From Deltaproteobacteria bacterium (lineage in GTDB: Bacteria > Myxococcota_A > UBA796 > SXON01): a stretch of DNA of 52,692 nt. Positions 8,672-16,633 of this stretch are shown here, piece after piece. How positions within the stretch are numbered: the stretch's first letter is position 1; the number at the start of each line of letters is the position of its first letter. Made by a program: the position numbers and the translations under genes. A model generated the notes under the pieces. That model did not search any database and was not told the origin of the DNA. It saw nothing but the letters and a program-made list of their open reading frames with translations. The stretch is taken from NCBI GenBank assembly GCA_947484175.1, contig CANKOI010000019.1:1-52692 (forward strand), read 5' to 3'.

Positions 8672-10557
8672 CCTCTCCGCCACTCCCGCTCGTACATCAC
8701 CTCGATGCTCGGCGGCACCACGGCCTCCTCCGCCAAGAGGACACGGATCAGCGCGTACCCGGCGTGGTGTCCCGTCGTGTCCACCCAATTCGGATGGCCG
8801 GGGTTGCGGTGGGCGAGACAAATCTCGTAGTTCCCATCTGCATCGCAGACGATTTGCGTGTGGTTGAGGCTCACGCGGTGGTCCCGGTATTCGAGGCTCT
8901 CCATAAATGCGTTGTACAGGCAGAAACTCCAGTAGCGGCTCCGCCCAAGTCGGCCCCGCACGAACATGAGCTGGTCGTCGCCGAACCGGTACCAAGCGGC
9001 CACGTAGGTGTTGTCGGGGGTGGGAAAGAGGGCGGCGCCCTCCATGATGGTGAACCGGTTGAGCAGGCCCACGCTGGCCATCTTCCAGGTGCCCAGCGTG
9101 CGTTCGAACACCACTTCGAGGTTCCGGCGCGCGCGCTCGAGGCTGCGTGCGACGTGGTGGGGCGCCAACGCCGTCGGGGCAGGCCCCCCCTCCAACTCAA
9201 TGTTGAGCTCGATCGGGGATTCACGGCGACGGTCCGTGAAGTACTGCCGCACCATCACCGCGATCTCGTCGCCATGGCCTTGCAGGTCGGCAGTAGAGTC
9301 GGCTGAGATGCGCAGAGAGAAGCAACCGTCAGGGCCCACAACGTCGTGGTCGTGCCGATGGTTCCCCACCTGCCCACCCTTCCGATAGAGCAGCACGCCC
9401 ACGTAGGCCGTGCCCGCGGGCAGGCGGCCGCTCACCCGGTAGGTACGCCCCTCCCCGAGCCGCATCGGCGCCCGCCAGTAGTCGGCGTCGGGGTTGTCGG
9501 CGAACATCTTGCGGGTGGGGCCCTCGGAGTGGTGAAAGCGGGGGCGGTCGGGATCGCCCTCCTCCACGAACAGGTCGATGCTGGCCGCGAGCATCCGCAA
9601 CAGGAAGCGGCGACCTTCTACGTTGTCGAGGTCGGAGGGCATCCGCAGGCCCTCCTCCAAGCGCCGGGCGCTGTCGAAGAGGGCGCCCATGGCCACGCTC
9701 ACCGCGGCGATCGGAGGCGCCTCCAACGCAGCGAGGTCGTAGCCCAACTCCCGGGCGAGCGCGTGCGTGACGGGGGAAACGCTGGTCGGGTCGAAGCCCT
9801 CGAGCCACTTGGTGGCCAGTTCGGGCTGGATGCTTCCCCGGCCGGCCATGTTCGGGTCGCCCACAGCGCGCGCGCCACTCGGCCCCTCGCGCATGCGGTC
9901 GCCTTCGTAGGGGGTAAGCAGCGCAGGGTGGAACGTGAAGCCGAGGTCACGGCAGAGCGCCTGCATCGCGGCCTCGGGCTCTTGCACCAGCTGCTCGTAG
10001 TGGATGCGCGCCTTCTGGCCCGCCGGCACGCCAGCCAAGAAATCTCGGATGTTGCGGTTCGCGAAGGCCCAGATGTCGCGGGCGTCGGGCGCGTAGCCCT
10101 GGAGCATCACCTCGGCCATCGGCATGTTTTCGATGCTGCGCGTAACGCTGCCCGGGTGGCGCACGATCCACACGAAGCGGGCGTCGGGGAACCACCGCAG
10201 GAGGCGCTGGAGCGCCGCGGGATCGGCGCCGAGGTGGGGGCACTTGTCGACGAGGATGCGCTCCCCCAGCCGCTCCTGCAGCCACGCGTACACCTCGGGC
10301 ACGGTGCGCCCCTCCAGGCCCGCCTCCACCGCTTTGGCCTCCGCGGTGTCGACCGCGAGCAGCTCCATCAGCGTGCGACGAAGCCCGCCCTTTTCCCAAA
10401 ACCGTTCGTCCAGTTTCTTTCGCCGCTCGGCCATGGTGGCGAAGGGGGCGAGGACCATTTCGGGGGGGGAAAACAGCGCCGGGTGGCCGGCGAGCATGAC
10501 GCGGAGGAGGGTGGTGCCGCTGCGGGGGGCGCCGAGTACAAAGCAAGGGGCAGGCAT
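8668..10557 (-). CDS. Sulfotransferase fused to a DUF1214-type domain
   Basis: 629 residues from an ATG at 10557; the open frame runs further upstream but homology starts at MPAPCFVLG. Residues 8-17 form the PAPS-binding loop GAPRSGTTLL, and WIVRHPGSVTRS (about 135) is the 3'-phosphate loop, so the N-terminal about 270 residues are a sulfotransferase. The C-terminal about 330 residues match DUF1214-type proteins: DPDRPRFHH, a DNPDADYW segment, an YRVSGRLP strand, and the closing RYWSFCLYN, ICLAHRNPGHPNW and YALIRVLLAE. The acceptor molecule is unknown. In the genomes I know of, these two parts are normally separate proteins. GGAAG before the ATG serves as ribosome site. Confidence 0.88.
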   Translation of the reverse strand: MPAPCFVLGAPRSGTTLLRVMLAGHPALFSPPEMVLAPFATMAERRKKLDERFWEKGGLRRTLMELLAVDTAEAKAVEAGLEGRTVPEVYAWLQERLGERILVDKCPHLGADPAALQRLLRWFPDARFVWIVRHPGSVTRSIENMPMAEVMLQGYAPDARDIWAFANRNIRDFLAGVPAGQKARIHYEQLVQEPEAAMQALCRDLGFTFHPALLTPYEGDRMREGPSGARAVGDPNMAGRGSIQPELATKWLEGFDPTSVSPVTHALARELGYDLAALEAPPIAAVSVAMGALFDSARRLEEGLRMPSDLDNVEGRRFLLRMLAASIDLFVEEGDPDRPRFHHSEGPTRKMFADNPDADYWRAPMRLGEGRTYRVSGRLPAGTAYVGVLLYRKGGQVGNHRHDHDVVGPDGCFSLRISADSTADLQGHGDEIAVMVRQYFTDRRRESPIELNIELEGGPAPTALAPHHVARSLERARRNLEVVFERTLGTWKMASVGLLNRFTIMEGAALFPTPDNTYVAAWYRFGDDQLMFVRGRLGRSRYWSFCLYNAFMESLEYRDHRVSLNHTQIVCDADGNYEICLAHRNPGHPNWVDTTGHHAGYALIRVLLAEEAVVPPSIEVMYEREWRRG

Positions 10558-10628
10558 GGGCTTCCGAGGGGGGGGCCATCCTATCGCGCCCCCCGGATCG
10601 GGCTCGCGCACGTTATCAGCTTGACCGG
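10558..10628. promoter_or_regulatory. Divergent promoter region with a G-run/C-run hairpin
   Basis: 71 bases between divergent start codons. A run of eight G (10568-10575) can pair with six C (10589-10594) across a 13-base loop. Read on the minus strand, the loop contains GATAGG, a -10-like hexamer for the sulfotransferase gene. On the plus strand CGTTATC (10611-10617) lies about 11 bases before the ATG of the DUF2779 gene. The hairpin could be an operator or leader structure; function is not shown. Confidence 0.35.
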
Positions 10629-12068
10629 ATGCCGAGTTTTTCCCGCAGAGAGCTGCTGGCAGCACGCCAGTGTCAACGACGGGGATGGCTCCAGACCCAT
10701 GGCGTCGATGCCGGCGCGAGCGCCGCGTGGCCCCCGCGAGCCGACGACCGGGAGCCCATGCGGCTCGCGGCTCACGCGCGTTTTCCCGGGGGTGTGGCCG
10801 TTCCCCGATCGCTCCCCATCGAGGAGCGCCTCGCCACAACGGCCGCGGCGCTCTCAGACCGGGACATCCCAGCCGTGTACGACGCCCTCTTCGTGTACGC
10901 CGGCGTGGAGGTGCGCGCGGGGGTGATGGCGCGCACCGCCGCGGGCTTCGTGGTGGTGGAGGCGAGGAGCCTGAACAGTGTGGGGGAGGAGCACGAACTC
11001 GATGTGGCAGCGGTGGCCTGGGTGGCCGCGCAGGCCGGCGTGAAGATCGCTGGGGCCCGCATCCTGCATTTCGACCGCGACTACGTTCGCGGCGCTGAGC
11101 TCGACGCCGACGCGCTGTTCGTGGAGTGGAACGTTCCGCTCCGCGACTTCTCCGCCGATCTATCCATGCTGAAGGCCACAGCCCGCGAGCCCGAGGAGCC
11201 GAACGTGGCGGTGGGCCAGCACTGCCGACATCCGCGCGTTTGCCCGTGGCTGGAGAGGTGCGCACCCCCCGCCGGCCTCTGGTCGGTGACGCAACTCCCC
11301 GCGGCCGGCCGGCTTCTCCACGTGCTGGCCGAACTGGCGGTAGACGACGTGCGGGGCATCCCCACGAGCGTGCGGATGAATCCGAGCCAGCAGCACGCTG
11401 TCTGGTCACTCCTCAACAATCGGGAGTACATCGGGCAGGCCCTCCTGCCCGCGCTGCGCTCGGTGTGCTTTCCGATTCGGTTCGTTGACTTCGAAGCCGC
11501 TCAGCCTGCAGTGCCGAGGTGGCCGGACACGACACCGCTGGAGCAGATCCCCACCCAGTGGTCGATGCACGTCCAGCACGAGGGCGGGCAGGTGGAGCAC
11601 TTCGAGTTCCTCCATCGCGAGGACTCCGACCCGCGACGGCCCTTCGTAGAGAGCCTTGTGGCGGCGGTGGGCGGCGAAGGCAGCATCGTGGTGTACGGTG
11701 GCTCCGAGGCGGCCACCTTGCGCAGGCTACGCGACCGGCTGCCGGAGTTCGGGTTCGACCTCGATGCGGTGGTGACCCGGATGGTCGACCTGCTGCCGAT
11801 TGTGCGCGACCACTACTACCATCCCGCGCTGCGCGGCAGCTTCAGCATGAAGGCGCTCCTGCCCGCCGTGTGCCCCGAGCTCAACTACGACGATCTGAGG
11901 CTGAAAGGGGGGGAGATGGCCGCGCGCGCCTGGCTGCGTATGGTCGCCCCAGCCACACCGCACGCCGAGCGAAAGGAACTGGGTGCAGCCCTGTTGAACT
12001 ACTGTGCCCGTGATACGCTCGCAATGCTGCGGGTGCGCGAACGACTGCTGGCGGGGGCCGGGGGGTGA
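10629..12068 (+). CDS. DUF2779 protein (RecB-like plus RNase H-like exonuclease fold)
   Basis: 479 residues. The N-terminal about 210 residues resemble the Cas4/RecB-like region found in this family, with a Cys pair and cluster (QHCRHPRVCPWLERC). The C-terminal part is DUF2779: VDFEAAQPAVPRW (about 283), QIPTQWSMHV, a SIVVYGG segment, a DLLPIVRDHYYHP segment, and NYCARDTLAML (about 455). The acidic residues in DFE and near CARD are where DEDD-type exonucleases hold metal ions. The usual VYN/FE pair reads VYGGSEA here. A DNA or RNA nuclease role is inference from family membership. The next gene, a double-FHA protein, starts one base after the stop, so the two are almost certainly co-expressed. 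Confidence 0.8.
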   Translation: MPSFSRRELLAARQCQRRGWLQTHGVDAGASAAWPPRADDREPMRLAAHARFPGGVAVPRSLPIEERLATTAAALSDRDIPAVYDALFVYAGVEVRAGVMARTAAGFVVVEARSLNSVGEEHELDVAAVAWVAAQAGVKIAGARILHFDRDYVRGAELDADALFVEWNVPLRDFSADLSMLKATAREPEEPNVAVGQHCRHPRVCPWLERCAPPAGLWSVTQLPAAGRLLHVLAELAVDDVRGIPTSVRMNPSQQHAVWSLLNNREYIGQALLPALRSVCFPIRFVDFEAAQPAVPRWPDTTPLEQIPTQWSMHVQHEGGQVEHFEFLHREDSDPRRPFVESLVAAVGGEGSIVVYGGSEAATLRRLRDRLPEFGFDLDAVVTRMVDLLPIVRDHYYHPALRGSFSMKALLPAVCPELNYDDLRLKGGEMAARAWLRMVAPATPHAERKELGAALLNYCARDTLAMLRVRERLLAGAGG

Positions 12069-12069
12069 C

Positions 12070-12789
12070 ATGCCGAGATTTCTGATCAGCAACACGGCCA
12101 ATCGATTCCAAGTCTTTGAACTGGGAATGGGAGAGCACACCATCGGCCGCGAGGGGGACGTGCACATTCTGCTCCCCAACGTGTCGGTCAGTCGCCACCA
12201 CGCCAAGGTGGTGGTGACAGCGGACAGTTCGGTGCTCGAAGACCTTGAATCGGGGAACGGAACCACCGTAGGCGGCCGGACCGTGCTGCAGCACGCTCTC
12301 GTCACCAAGGACGAGGTAAAAATAGGAAAGTTCACCCTCGTGTACCTCGACGACAGCAAGGCAGACGAGTTCTACCGTGGCCGGTGCGTGCGGTACATGC
12401 CCCGCTGGGAGCCGCGCGCCGACCTCACGCGGGATGAAGACACCTTCATGATCAGCAAGGACGCGCTCAAGTCGATGGCCACCCAGAGTCGCCTGCTCGA
12501 GGTTGCGCGGGTGGTGCTGATCCGCGACCCCTCCCGGTTCTGGTTTCCAGAGGGGCGCCCGCTCAGTTTCGGCTCCGAGCGGGCCCTGGTCGGCGTGAAC
12601 GGATGGTTCATCCCGGCGAACGCCGCCGAGGTGGTGTGGGACGGCTCGCGCCACTTCCTCCATCGGAAGGCCTGGTGGGTACCGGTGCGGGTGAACGACG
12701 AGCCGGTGAACGAGTCTCAGCCCCTCCGCCACAACGACCGACTGACCATCGGCGAGAGCCGGTTTCGTTACGAGGGGGAGCTCAAGTAG
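12070..12789 (+). CDS. Double FHA-domain protein
   Basis: 239 residues, soluble. The first FHA domain (about 1-100) is canonical: HTIGRE (Arg of the GR motif), VSVSRHHAK, and LESGNGTTV, all residues used to bind phosphothreonine. The second (about 145-239) is degenerate: LSFGSERALVG and LRHNDRLTIGESRF keep the fold outline but lack the binding residues. It follows the DUF2779 gene by one base. It probably links that nuclease-like protein to kinase signalling (inference); the only kinase in the window is about 10 kb to the left. Confidence 0.85.
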   Translation: MPRFLISNTANRFQVFELGMGEHTIGREGDVHILLPNVSVSRHHAKVVVTADSSVLEDLESGNGTTVGGRTVLQHALVTKDEVKIGKFTLVYLDDSKADEFYRGRCVRYMPRWEPRADLTRDEDTFMISKDALKSMATQSRLLEVARVVLIRDPSRFWFPEGRPLSFGSERALVGVNGWFIPANAAEVVWDGSRHFLHRKAWWVPVRVNDEPVNESQPLRHNDRLTIGESRFRYEGELK

Positions 12790-12823
12790 GCTCCGCGCGG
12801 CCTGAGCCGTTACGCGGCGCCTC

Positions 12824-13021
12824 ATGCTCACCCTCCTGCTGCTCGCCTGCTTCGGCACCTCGGAAGATCCGTGCGCCGACTACTGTGAAGCGGTGTGCGC
12901 CTGCTCCGGCGCGGCCGACTGCGACGACTGCCACGCTGTTTACGACGGAGCCGACGCCGCCCTCCAGGACGAGTGCGAGGCCGAACTGGCCGCCGCCACC
13001 TGTGACAGTGGCGCATTCTGA
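12824..13021 (+). CDS. Small acidic Cys-rich lipoprotein
   Basis: 65 residues. A very short hydrophobic start ends in a lipobox-like LLAC (Cys 9). The mature part holds eight more cysteines, in patterns C-x3-C-x3-C-x-C and C-x2-C, and many Asp/Glu, which suggests a disulfide-rich or metal-binding extracytoplasmic peptide. CCGTTACG (12807-12814) lies about 10 bases before the ATG as a possible -10 element. No family is recognised. It precedes two beta-helix lipoproteins on the same strand. Confidence 0.55.
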   Translation: MLTLLLLACFGTSEDPCADYCEAVCACSGAADCDDCHAVYDGADAALQDECEAELAAATCDSGAF

Positions 13022-13102
13022 ACAAACCGTTCACTCGATGCCGCTTTCGGATCGATCCCGAATCGCGTACACTACCGCCTTCCTGCCGCGGAGTTGGCCC
13101 TG

Positions 13103-14293
13103 ATGCCCATCCTTTTCCTCGCACTTGCCTGTAGCGACGTGAGCGTTCCGCTCACGGGCGCGCCGCCTGAGCCCGGCCCCATGGTCGTGGCGCCCACGGG
13201 CACCGCCGACCTGCACGTGGACGCCTCCGGCGGCGCCGACTCCAAGACCATTCAGGGCGCGATCGACCTCGCGGCCGATGGCGACTGGATTCTCGTTGCG
13301 CCCGGCACCTACGAAGAAGATCTGAACTTTGGTGGCAAACAAGTCTACGTTTCCAGCGCAGACGGTTCGGGGGACACCACCCTTGACGCGAGCGGAAGCG
13401 CCTATGGTGTCGTGGCGTCATCGGGCGAAGCCAGCGGCACCTCGCTGGTAGGCTTCACCATCGAGGGCGCCCGCGACGGTGGCGCGTACGTCGACTTTGC
13501 TTCGCTCCACTTGGAGGACATCGTGTTCTCGGGGATCGGCGGCAACTACACCGTGTACGGGGCGAGCGCAGACGTGGAGCTCCAAGACGTACTCTTCGAC
13601 AACAACGCAGCCGGATACGCCGAGATCTACATGGCCCGAGGCTCGCTCCAGGCCAACAACATCACGCTCTCCTGCGGCCGCGGCACCTATGGACTGTACG
13701 CCGGCCACGGCCACTTCATCGTGGACAACAGCTCGATCAGCTGCGGGCGCGGCGAGTACGCATACGTCGGGGAGAATGCCATCGGCACCTTCCTGCGGAG
13801 TCACCTGAAGGGAGCGGTGTACACCGCCAACGAAGACGACCACCCCGACGACGTCGTGGCGCTCTACAACACCGTGCTCGAAGGCAGCTACACCGCTGTG
13901 TACGGCGGAGTGACCATCGTGAACTCCGTGATTGACGGCGGCTCGGTGACCTACACCAACTTCGCGGAGGCGCCCGCTACGCCCGTGCTGCTCAACAGCA
14001 TCTTCCTGAACAGCACCTGCGTGCTCAGTTCAGACGCGCCCACCGCCACGGTGGCGTACAACAGCTTCTGGAACACGACCAGCAACTGCACGGGTGAGGC
14101 GTACGAAGGCAAGGATGGCAACCTCGCGGTCGACCCGCAACTGGTGGACGCCGCGGGGAGTGACTACCACCTCTCCGCCGGATCGCCGCTGGAGGACGCA
14201 GGGTACGACGACTACAACTACGACGACGTAGACGGGAGCCGGAACGACATCGGCGTGTACGGCGGCCGCTACTCGGCCGACGGGGGGTGGTAA
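13103..14293 (+). CDS. Parallel beta-helix repeat lipoprotein (first of two)
   Basis: About 396 residues. I chose the ATG at 13103, which gives MPILFLALACSD, a short lipoprotein signal with lipobox ALAC; the TTG nine bases upstream is less likely. The mature protein opens with TIQGAIDLAADGDWILVAPGTYEE, the classic start of a right-handed beta-helix, and continues with short repeated strands rich in Asn, Gly and Thr. It ends in DGSRNDIGVYGG and GGW. Such folds occur in surface polysaccharide-active enzymes and adhesins; no catalytic residues are evident. The neighbour ending in the same way (14296-15576) is a diverged tandem copy, three bases downstream. Confidence 0.82.
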   Translation: MPILFLALACSDVSVPLTGAPPEPGPMVVAPTGTADLHVDASGGADSKTIQGAIDLAADGDWILVAPGTYEEDLNFGGKQVYVSSADGSGDTTLDASGSAYGVVASSGEASGTSLVGFTIEGARDGGAYVDFASLHLEDIVFSGIGGNYTVYGASADVELQDVLFDNNAAGYAEIYMARGSLQANNITLSCGRGTYGLYAGHGHFIVDNSSISCGRGEYAYVGENAIGTFLRSHLKGAVYTANEDDHPDDVVALYNTVLEGSYTAVYGGVTIVNSVIDGGSVTYTNFAEAPATPVLLNSIFLNSTCVLSSDAPTATVAYNSFWNTTSNCTGEAYEGKDGNLAVDPQLVDAAGSDYHLSAGSPLEDAGYDDYNYDDVDGSRNDIGVYGGRYSADGGW

Positions 14294-14295
14294 CC

Positions 14296-15576
14296 ATGCT
14301 CAGGTTCACTTGGCTTTTCCTGCTCATCGCGTGCAACAGCTCGGGCAGCATCAAGATCGGCGGGCCCGACGACACCGGGACGGATGGCGACGCCGACACG
14401 GACACGGATGCCGATACGGACACGGACGCGGACACCGACACCAGCCCCGCTCCCGACGTAGAGGAACCCCTGCCCGACCTCGTAGTGGACTGCGAGGGCA
14501 CAGGCGACTTCGACGATATTCAGGACGCCATCGACGCCGCGGTTTCTCCCGCGCGCATCGCCGTGAAGAAGTGCACCTACCACGAGCGGCTCGACTACCT
14601 CGGCAAGGTGATCGACCTCTACGGGATCGACGGGAGCGCCGAAACCGTGCTCGACGGCGATGGGGGCGGCACTGTGGTGGACATCGAGATGATGGAAACG
14701 GGCTGGACGCGCTTTGCGGGCTTCACCGTGGTGGACGGCTACGACCTCGCCGACGGCGCCGGCATGGAGATCACCGGCGCGATGGCCGAGCTGCATGACG
14801 TGGTTTTCGAGGACAACGAAGGGCTCAACATCGTGCGCTCGATGAATTCGGCGATCGATTTGCGTGACGTGGTCATCTCCGGAAACCAAGTGTCCGCGGA
14901 GGGGCAGGCCCTGTGGGTGGACGGGGGGAACGCGAACATGGACCAAACCTCCATCAACTGCGATGGCGGCACCCAAGCGGTGTGGCACCATGTGGCGCTG
15001 TTGGTGGTGGACAGCGAAATCAACTGTGACACCGGGTACGGCATCATGGACTACCACGGGGAGGACCAGGTCCTTCGCTCCACGGTGACTGGGGGGGTGG
15101 CCGGAATCTACGCCGCGGACACCGAGAGCACCGACGAGGAGCCCGACAGCCCCAGCGAACGATTCATCGTGAAGAACAGTGTGATCGGCGGGGGCAGTGT
15201 GGGGGCCGACGTGCGGTACATGACGCTCGACATCCAAAACTCCGTGTTCTACGGCGACGACAGTGCGCTCTCGATGACGGCCAACAGCTCCAGCAGCACG
15301 AGCGTGAACAACGTGTTCGCCAAGTCTGCCTGCGGCATCACCGGCGACCAGAGCTTCGCCGACCGGTACTCCTCCTTTTGGGACAATGGCGCCGACGGCT
15401 GCGGGATCACGGTCAGCCCCGAGGTCACGGACGACCCGCTGTTCACCCGCTGGCCCACCGACCTCACGCTCGACCCCGCTTCGCCCCTAGTGAACGCAGG
15501 GTCTCCCGCGCTGGATGACTCCGACGGCAGCCGCAGCGACATCGGTCGGTACGGCGGGCCCGCGGGGGGGTGGTAG
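14296..15576 (+). CDS. Parallel beta-helix repeat lipoprotein (second of two)
   Basis: About 426 residues from the ATG at 14296 (a GTG nine bases upstream overlaps the previous gene). A lipobox LIAC is followed by an Asp-Thr/Asp-Ala repeat linker (about residues 25-50) that probably acts as a flexible spacer off the membrane. The beta-helix begins at DFDDIQDAIDAA and ends in DGSRSDIGRYGG and GGW, as in the preceding gene, but the linker is absent from that first copy. The paralogues share fold and ending with low overall identity, so the duplication is old. The role is unknown; surface exposure is likely. Confidence 0.82.
   Translation: MLRFTWLFLLIACNSSGSIKIGGPDDTGTDGDADTDTDADTDTDADTDTSPAPDVEEPLPDLVVDCEGTGDFDDIQDAIDAAVSPARIAVKKCTYHERLDYLGKVIDLYGIDGSAETVLDGDGGGTVVDIEMMETGWTRFAGFTVVDGYDLADGAGMEITGAMAELHDVVFEDNEGLNIVRSMNSAIDLRDVVISGNQVSAEGQALWVDGGNANMDQTSINCDGGTQAVWHHVALLVVDSEINCDTGYGIMDYHGEDQVLRSTVTGGVAGIYAADTESTDEEPDSPSERFIVKNSVIGGGSVGADVRYMTLDIQNSVFYGDDSALSMTANSSSSTSVNNVFAKSACGITGDQSFADRYSSFWDNGADGCGITVSPEVTDDPLFTRWPTDLTLDPASPLVNAGSPALDDSDGSRSDIGRYGGPAGGW
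14368..14442 (+). repeat. Asp-Thr/Asp-Ala coding repeat (GAC-ACG/GCG)
   Basis: A six-base-period repeat of GAC plus ACN or GCN codons inside the second beta-helix lipoprotein gene. It encodes the acidic linker after the lipid anchor. The same kind of repeat occurs in two unrelated genes of this window (21877-22010 and 34589-34630). Confidence 0.9.
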
Positions 15577-15636
15577 GACCGAACAGGTTCGCGCCGCTTC
15601 GTAGCCAAAGTGGGGGTAGCGGATCGAAGTTCGGTC
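15577..15636. terminator. Possible bidirectional hairpin between convergent genes
   Basis: GACCGAAC (15577-15584) and GTTCGGTC (15629-15636) are perfect 8-base inverted repeats 44 bases apart, with a smaller CCGCT/AGCGG pair inside. They lie between the second beta-helix gene and the convergent PIN toxin gene. There is no T-tract, and the loop is long, so terminator function is uncertain. Confidence 0.3.
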
Positions 15637-15648
15637 ATGGACACTCGA

Positions 15649-16191
15649 CTACCGAGTTTCGATGTTCGGCGCTCGAATGTCGGCGCTCGAAAGTGCCGTG
15701 ATCGCCGCAACGGAGCGAACCAGCCCGCTTGCCTCCAGCGTGGACAACAGCTCCTCGACAGTCCGTGGCGGATTCCGCAAGTCCGCCGCTTGTTCAGCGA
15801 TGATCCGAAGGATGCCGGCGGTTTCGAAAGTGAGCAGGCCAAGCACGAATTCGTCCGGGTCCTGCGCCTGCACACCGAAGGCGCCCACACGATCCGCGGG
15901 GAAGTCCTTCAGATTCCGCGTGACGATAACTTGGGCCCCCGCCCTGATCGCGGCAGCGAGCACATGCCTGTCGTCCGGGTCGGGCAAGTGCAGCCCATCA
16001 ACCAAGCCTTCGAATTGGGTCACCAGACAATCCCGAACGGCCGCACACATGAGGCTACGTGTCCGCGCGAGCGCCGCCTCGGGCACCTCGGGGCGCTGCC
16101 GGCGGATCGCACGGAAGCACTCGTCAAGGATCGGCTCCGTCCAGCGGGCGCCCACGAGGCCCGCCTGCCCGATTCGGACGAGCAAAGCCTC
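15649..16191 (-). pseudogene. PIN-domain toxin lacking its N-terminal active-site strand
   Basis: About 180 residues clearly match PIN toxins of the VapC-like group: GLVGARWTEPILDECF, a LPDPDDRHVLAAAIRAGA segment, VIVTRNLKDFP, and ADLRNPPRTVEELLSTLE. In intact relatives a first strand of the type hxxDTxVL stands about 13-15 residues before this match and supplies the first metal-binding Asp. Here the frame upstream of EALLVRIGQAG instead runs back through the antitoxin gene and has no such strand. No ATG is placed sensibly; the frame is open only to 16284. I read this as a toxin truncated by a small deletion at its 5' end, hence probably inactive. Confidence 0.65.
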
Positions 16192-16633
16192 ATGGTGAGT
16201 ATCCGAACCCCAATGCCTGGGCTTCGGCCGCCAATTCCGCGAGGATTGCGCGCCGCTCGGCGTCGTCCCGTCGCTTGAATTCAAGGAGATCGCGGAGCGT
16301 CACACGACGGTGCGAGCCGACCCTGCGGTGACCGATCTTTCCGCCGTCGAGCAGTTTGATCAGGTAGGGCCGGGAGACGTTGAGCACGTCCGCAGCTTGC
16401 TGAGTCGTGACTTCAGCGTGGATGGGGATGATCGAAACCGCATCGCCGTTCGCTAGGTGCGCGAGCATCCGCAAAAGCAACTCGAAGGCCTGTGCCGGCA
16501 GCACCACCGCAGCCTCTGGCGAGCCGTCGACCTCTAGCCGCACGACGGCCTGGCTTGCGCCGCGAAGAGCCTGAACGGCGACTTGGGCCTCCCGGGCGGT
16601 GATGTCGGATGGGAGTGTAGGTTCAATGGGCAT
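16190..16633 (-). CDS. Antitoxin with MerR/excisionase-like helix-turn-helix
   Basis: 147 residues. The start is the ATG at 16633, preceded six bases upstream by a strong GGGGGAAG ribosome site on the minus strand; the longer open frame to 16723 lacks this. Residues about 78-125 form an excisionase-type DNA-binding domain: VTTQQAADVLNVSRPYLIKLL, then the wing GKIGHRRVGSHRRV and LRDLLEFK. Such proteins pair with PIN toxins, repress their own promoter and neutralise the toxin. Its stop at 16190 abuts the point where the toxin homology begins, exactly where the toxin's missing N-terminus should be. The antitoxin itself looks intact. Confidence 0.8.
   Translation of the reverse strand: MPIEPTLPSDITAREAQVAVQALRGASQAVVRLEVDGSPEAAVVLPAQAFELLLRMLAHLANGDAVSIIPIHAEVTTQQAADVLNVSRPYLIKLLDGGKIGHRRVGSHRRVTLRDLLEFKRRDDAERRAILAELAAEAQALGFGYSP

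Noticed and set aside
10558..11409. The upstream extension of the sulfotransferase frame
   Set aside because: It is antisense to the DUF2779 gene and reads as Arg/Pro/Ser-rich filler; the PAPS loop begins right after the ATG at 10557.
15649..15700. A short tandem repeat TCGGCGCTCGAA near the toxin 3' end, considered as a recombination site
   Set aside because: Only two 12-base copies inside the coding end; too short to support an attachment site.
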